NCBI GenBank assembly: GCA_031279155.1
Contig: JAITJB010000279.1
Span: 1-16,027 of the forward strand
Direction of reading: 5' to 3'
From: Deltaproteobacteria bacterium
GTDB taxonomy: Bacteria; Desulfobacterota; Desulfarculia; Adiutricales; Adiutricaceae
Length of the DNA: 16,027 nucleotides
Part shown: one piece after another, positions 15,823 to 16,027 of the stretch
How positions within the stretch are numbered: the stretch's first letter is position 1
Layout: every line of letters starts with the position of its first letter
Notes under the pieces: model-generated
Seen by the model: only the letters and a program-made list of their open reading frames with translations
What the model was told of the DNA's origin: nothing
The model's database searches: none
Program-made: the position numbers and the translations under genes

Positions 15823-15887
15823 GCGATCTCCAAGGGCTCAAATGTTGATAGTCGTGCTGGTAGTAGAAGGTGGTAGGCTAGGCGTAG

Positions 15888-15913
15888 AAAAAAGAAAAAC
15901 CGTAAACACGGTT
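15888..15913 (-). terminator. Minus-strand intrinsic terminator
   Basis: Read on the minus strand, AACCGT-GTTT-ACGGTT (15913-15898) forms a six-base-pair hairpin with a four-base loop, followed by TTTCTTTTTTC. It would end a minus-strand transcript that begins beyond the right edge of the window. Confidence 0.65.
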
Positions 15914-16027
15914 GTCTTGGGGAAGATAGCTAGGCATCTAGATAAGGCGGCACAGAAAGTAGCGATTTAAGCGTGGGGAGAGGTCTCTCTGGAAGAGGGT
16001 CCTTTAAGACAACGGGAAAACGCATCA

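Larger units (their letters stand above)
15666..16027. other. Intergenic region with long stem and terminator
   Basis: No gene is supported. The plus strand is purine-rich. It contains the long stem at 15721-15822 and the minus-strand terminator at 15888-15913. Part of it may be the RNA portion of the intron remnant, but its limits cannot be set. Confidence 0.5.

Overview
This is a bacterial chromosomal window with two parts. From 1 to about 11,020 it holds conserved metabolic genes in ordinary operons. From there to the end it is gene-poor and carries an AAA-type ATPase, a decayed second copy of it, an orphan Rpn-type C-terminus and a group II intron remnant. The species cannot be named from sequence alone. 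The mixed-GC coding style, a fructose PTS with its own EI and HPr, and members of the AAA-ATPase_like and Rpn families (both often expanded in gut and symbiotic bacteria) would fit a host-associated anaerobe, possibly of the Desulfobacterota. That placement is a weak guess.

Layout. (1) 1-2447, + strand: the 3' part of a phosphoglucomutase, then a QueG-like double 4Fe-4S protein, ending in a hairpin terminator shared with the converging PTS operon. (2) 7767-2583, - strand: fruK, fruA (EIIABC), ptsH (HPr), ptsI (EI). This is a self-sufficient route for fructose: EI takes phosphate from PEP, HPr passes it to EIIABC, EIIABC imports fructose as fructose 1-phosphate, and FruK makes fructose 1,6-bisphosphate. 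A heptanucleotide tandem repeat lies between fruK and fruA. The fruK leader has a promoter, a palindrome and a possible attenuator. (3) 8498-11020, + strand: a MATE efflux transporter and queA, 9 bases apart, behind a structured leader. (4) 11021-12329: a degraded relative of the downstream ATPase gene, two hairpin terminators, and a perfect consensus sigma70 promoter. (5) 12330-13976, + strand: an AAA-ATPase_like protein whose C-terminal PD-(D/E)XK nuclease-like region looks inactivated. (6) 13977-16027: inverted repeats, a minus-strand Rpn-type C-terminal fragment with tandem GREI repeats, a group II intron remnant directly upstream of it in the same frame, a long stem structure and a minus-strand terminator.

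The right-hand part reads as a zone of gene turnover: paralog duplication and decay, nuclease-type genes that have lost their catalytic parts, intron debris, and strong expression signals beside non-coding sequence. The best candidate for something new is the orphan Rpn C-terminus. In complete Rpn systems the separately translated C-terminal part is an antitoxin with variable four-residue repeats; here a comparable repeat-bearing part stands alone next to the intron remnant.
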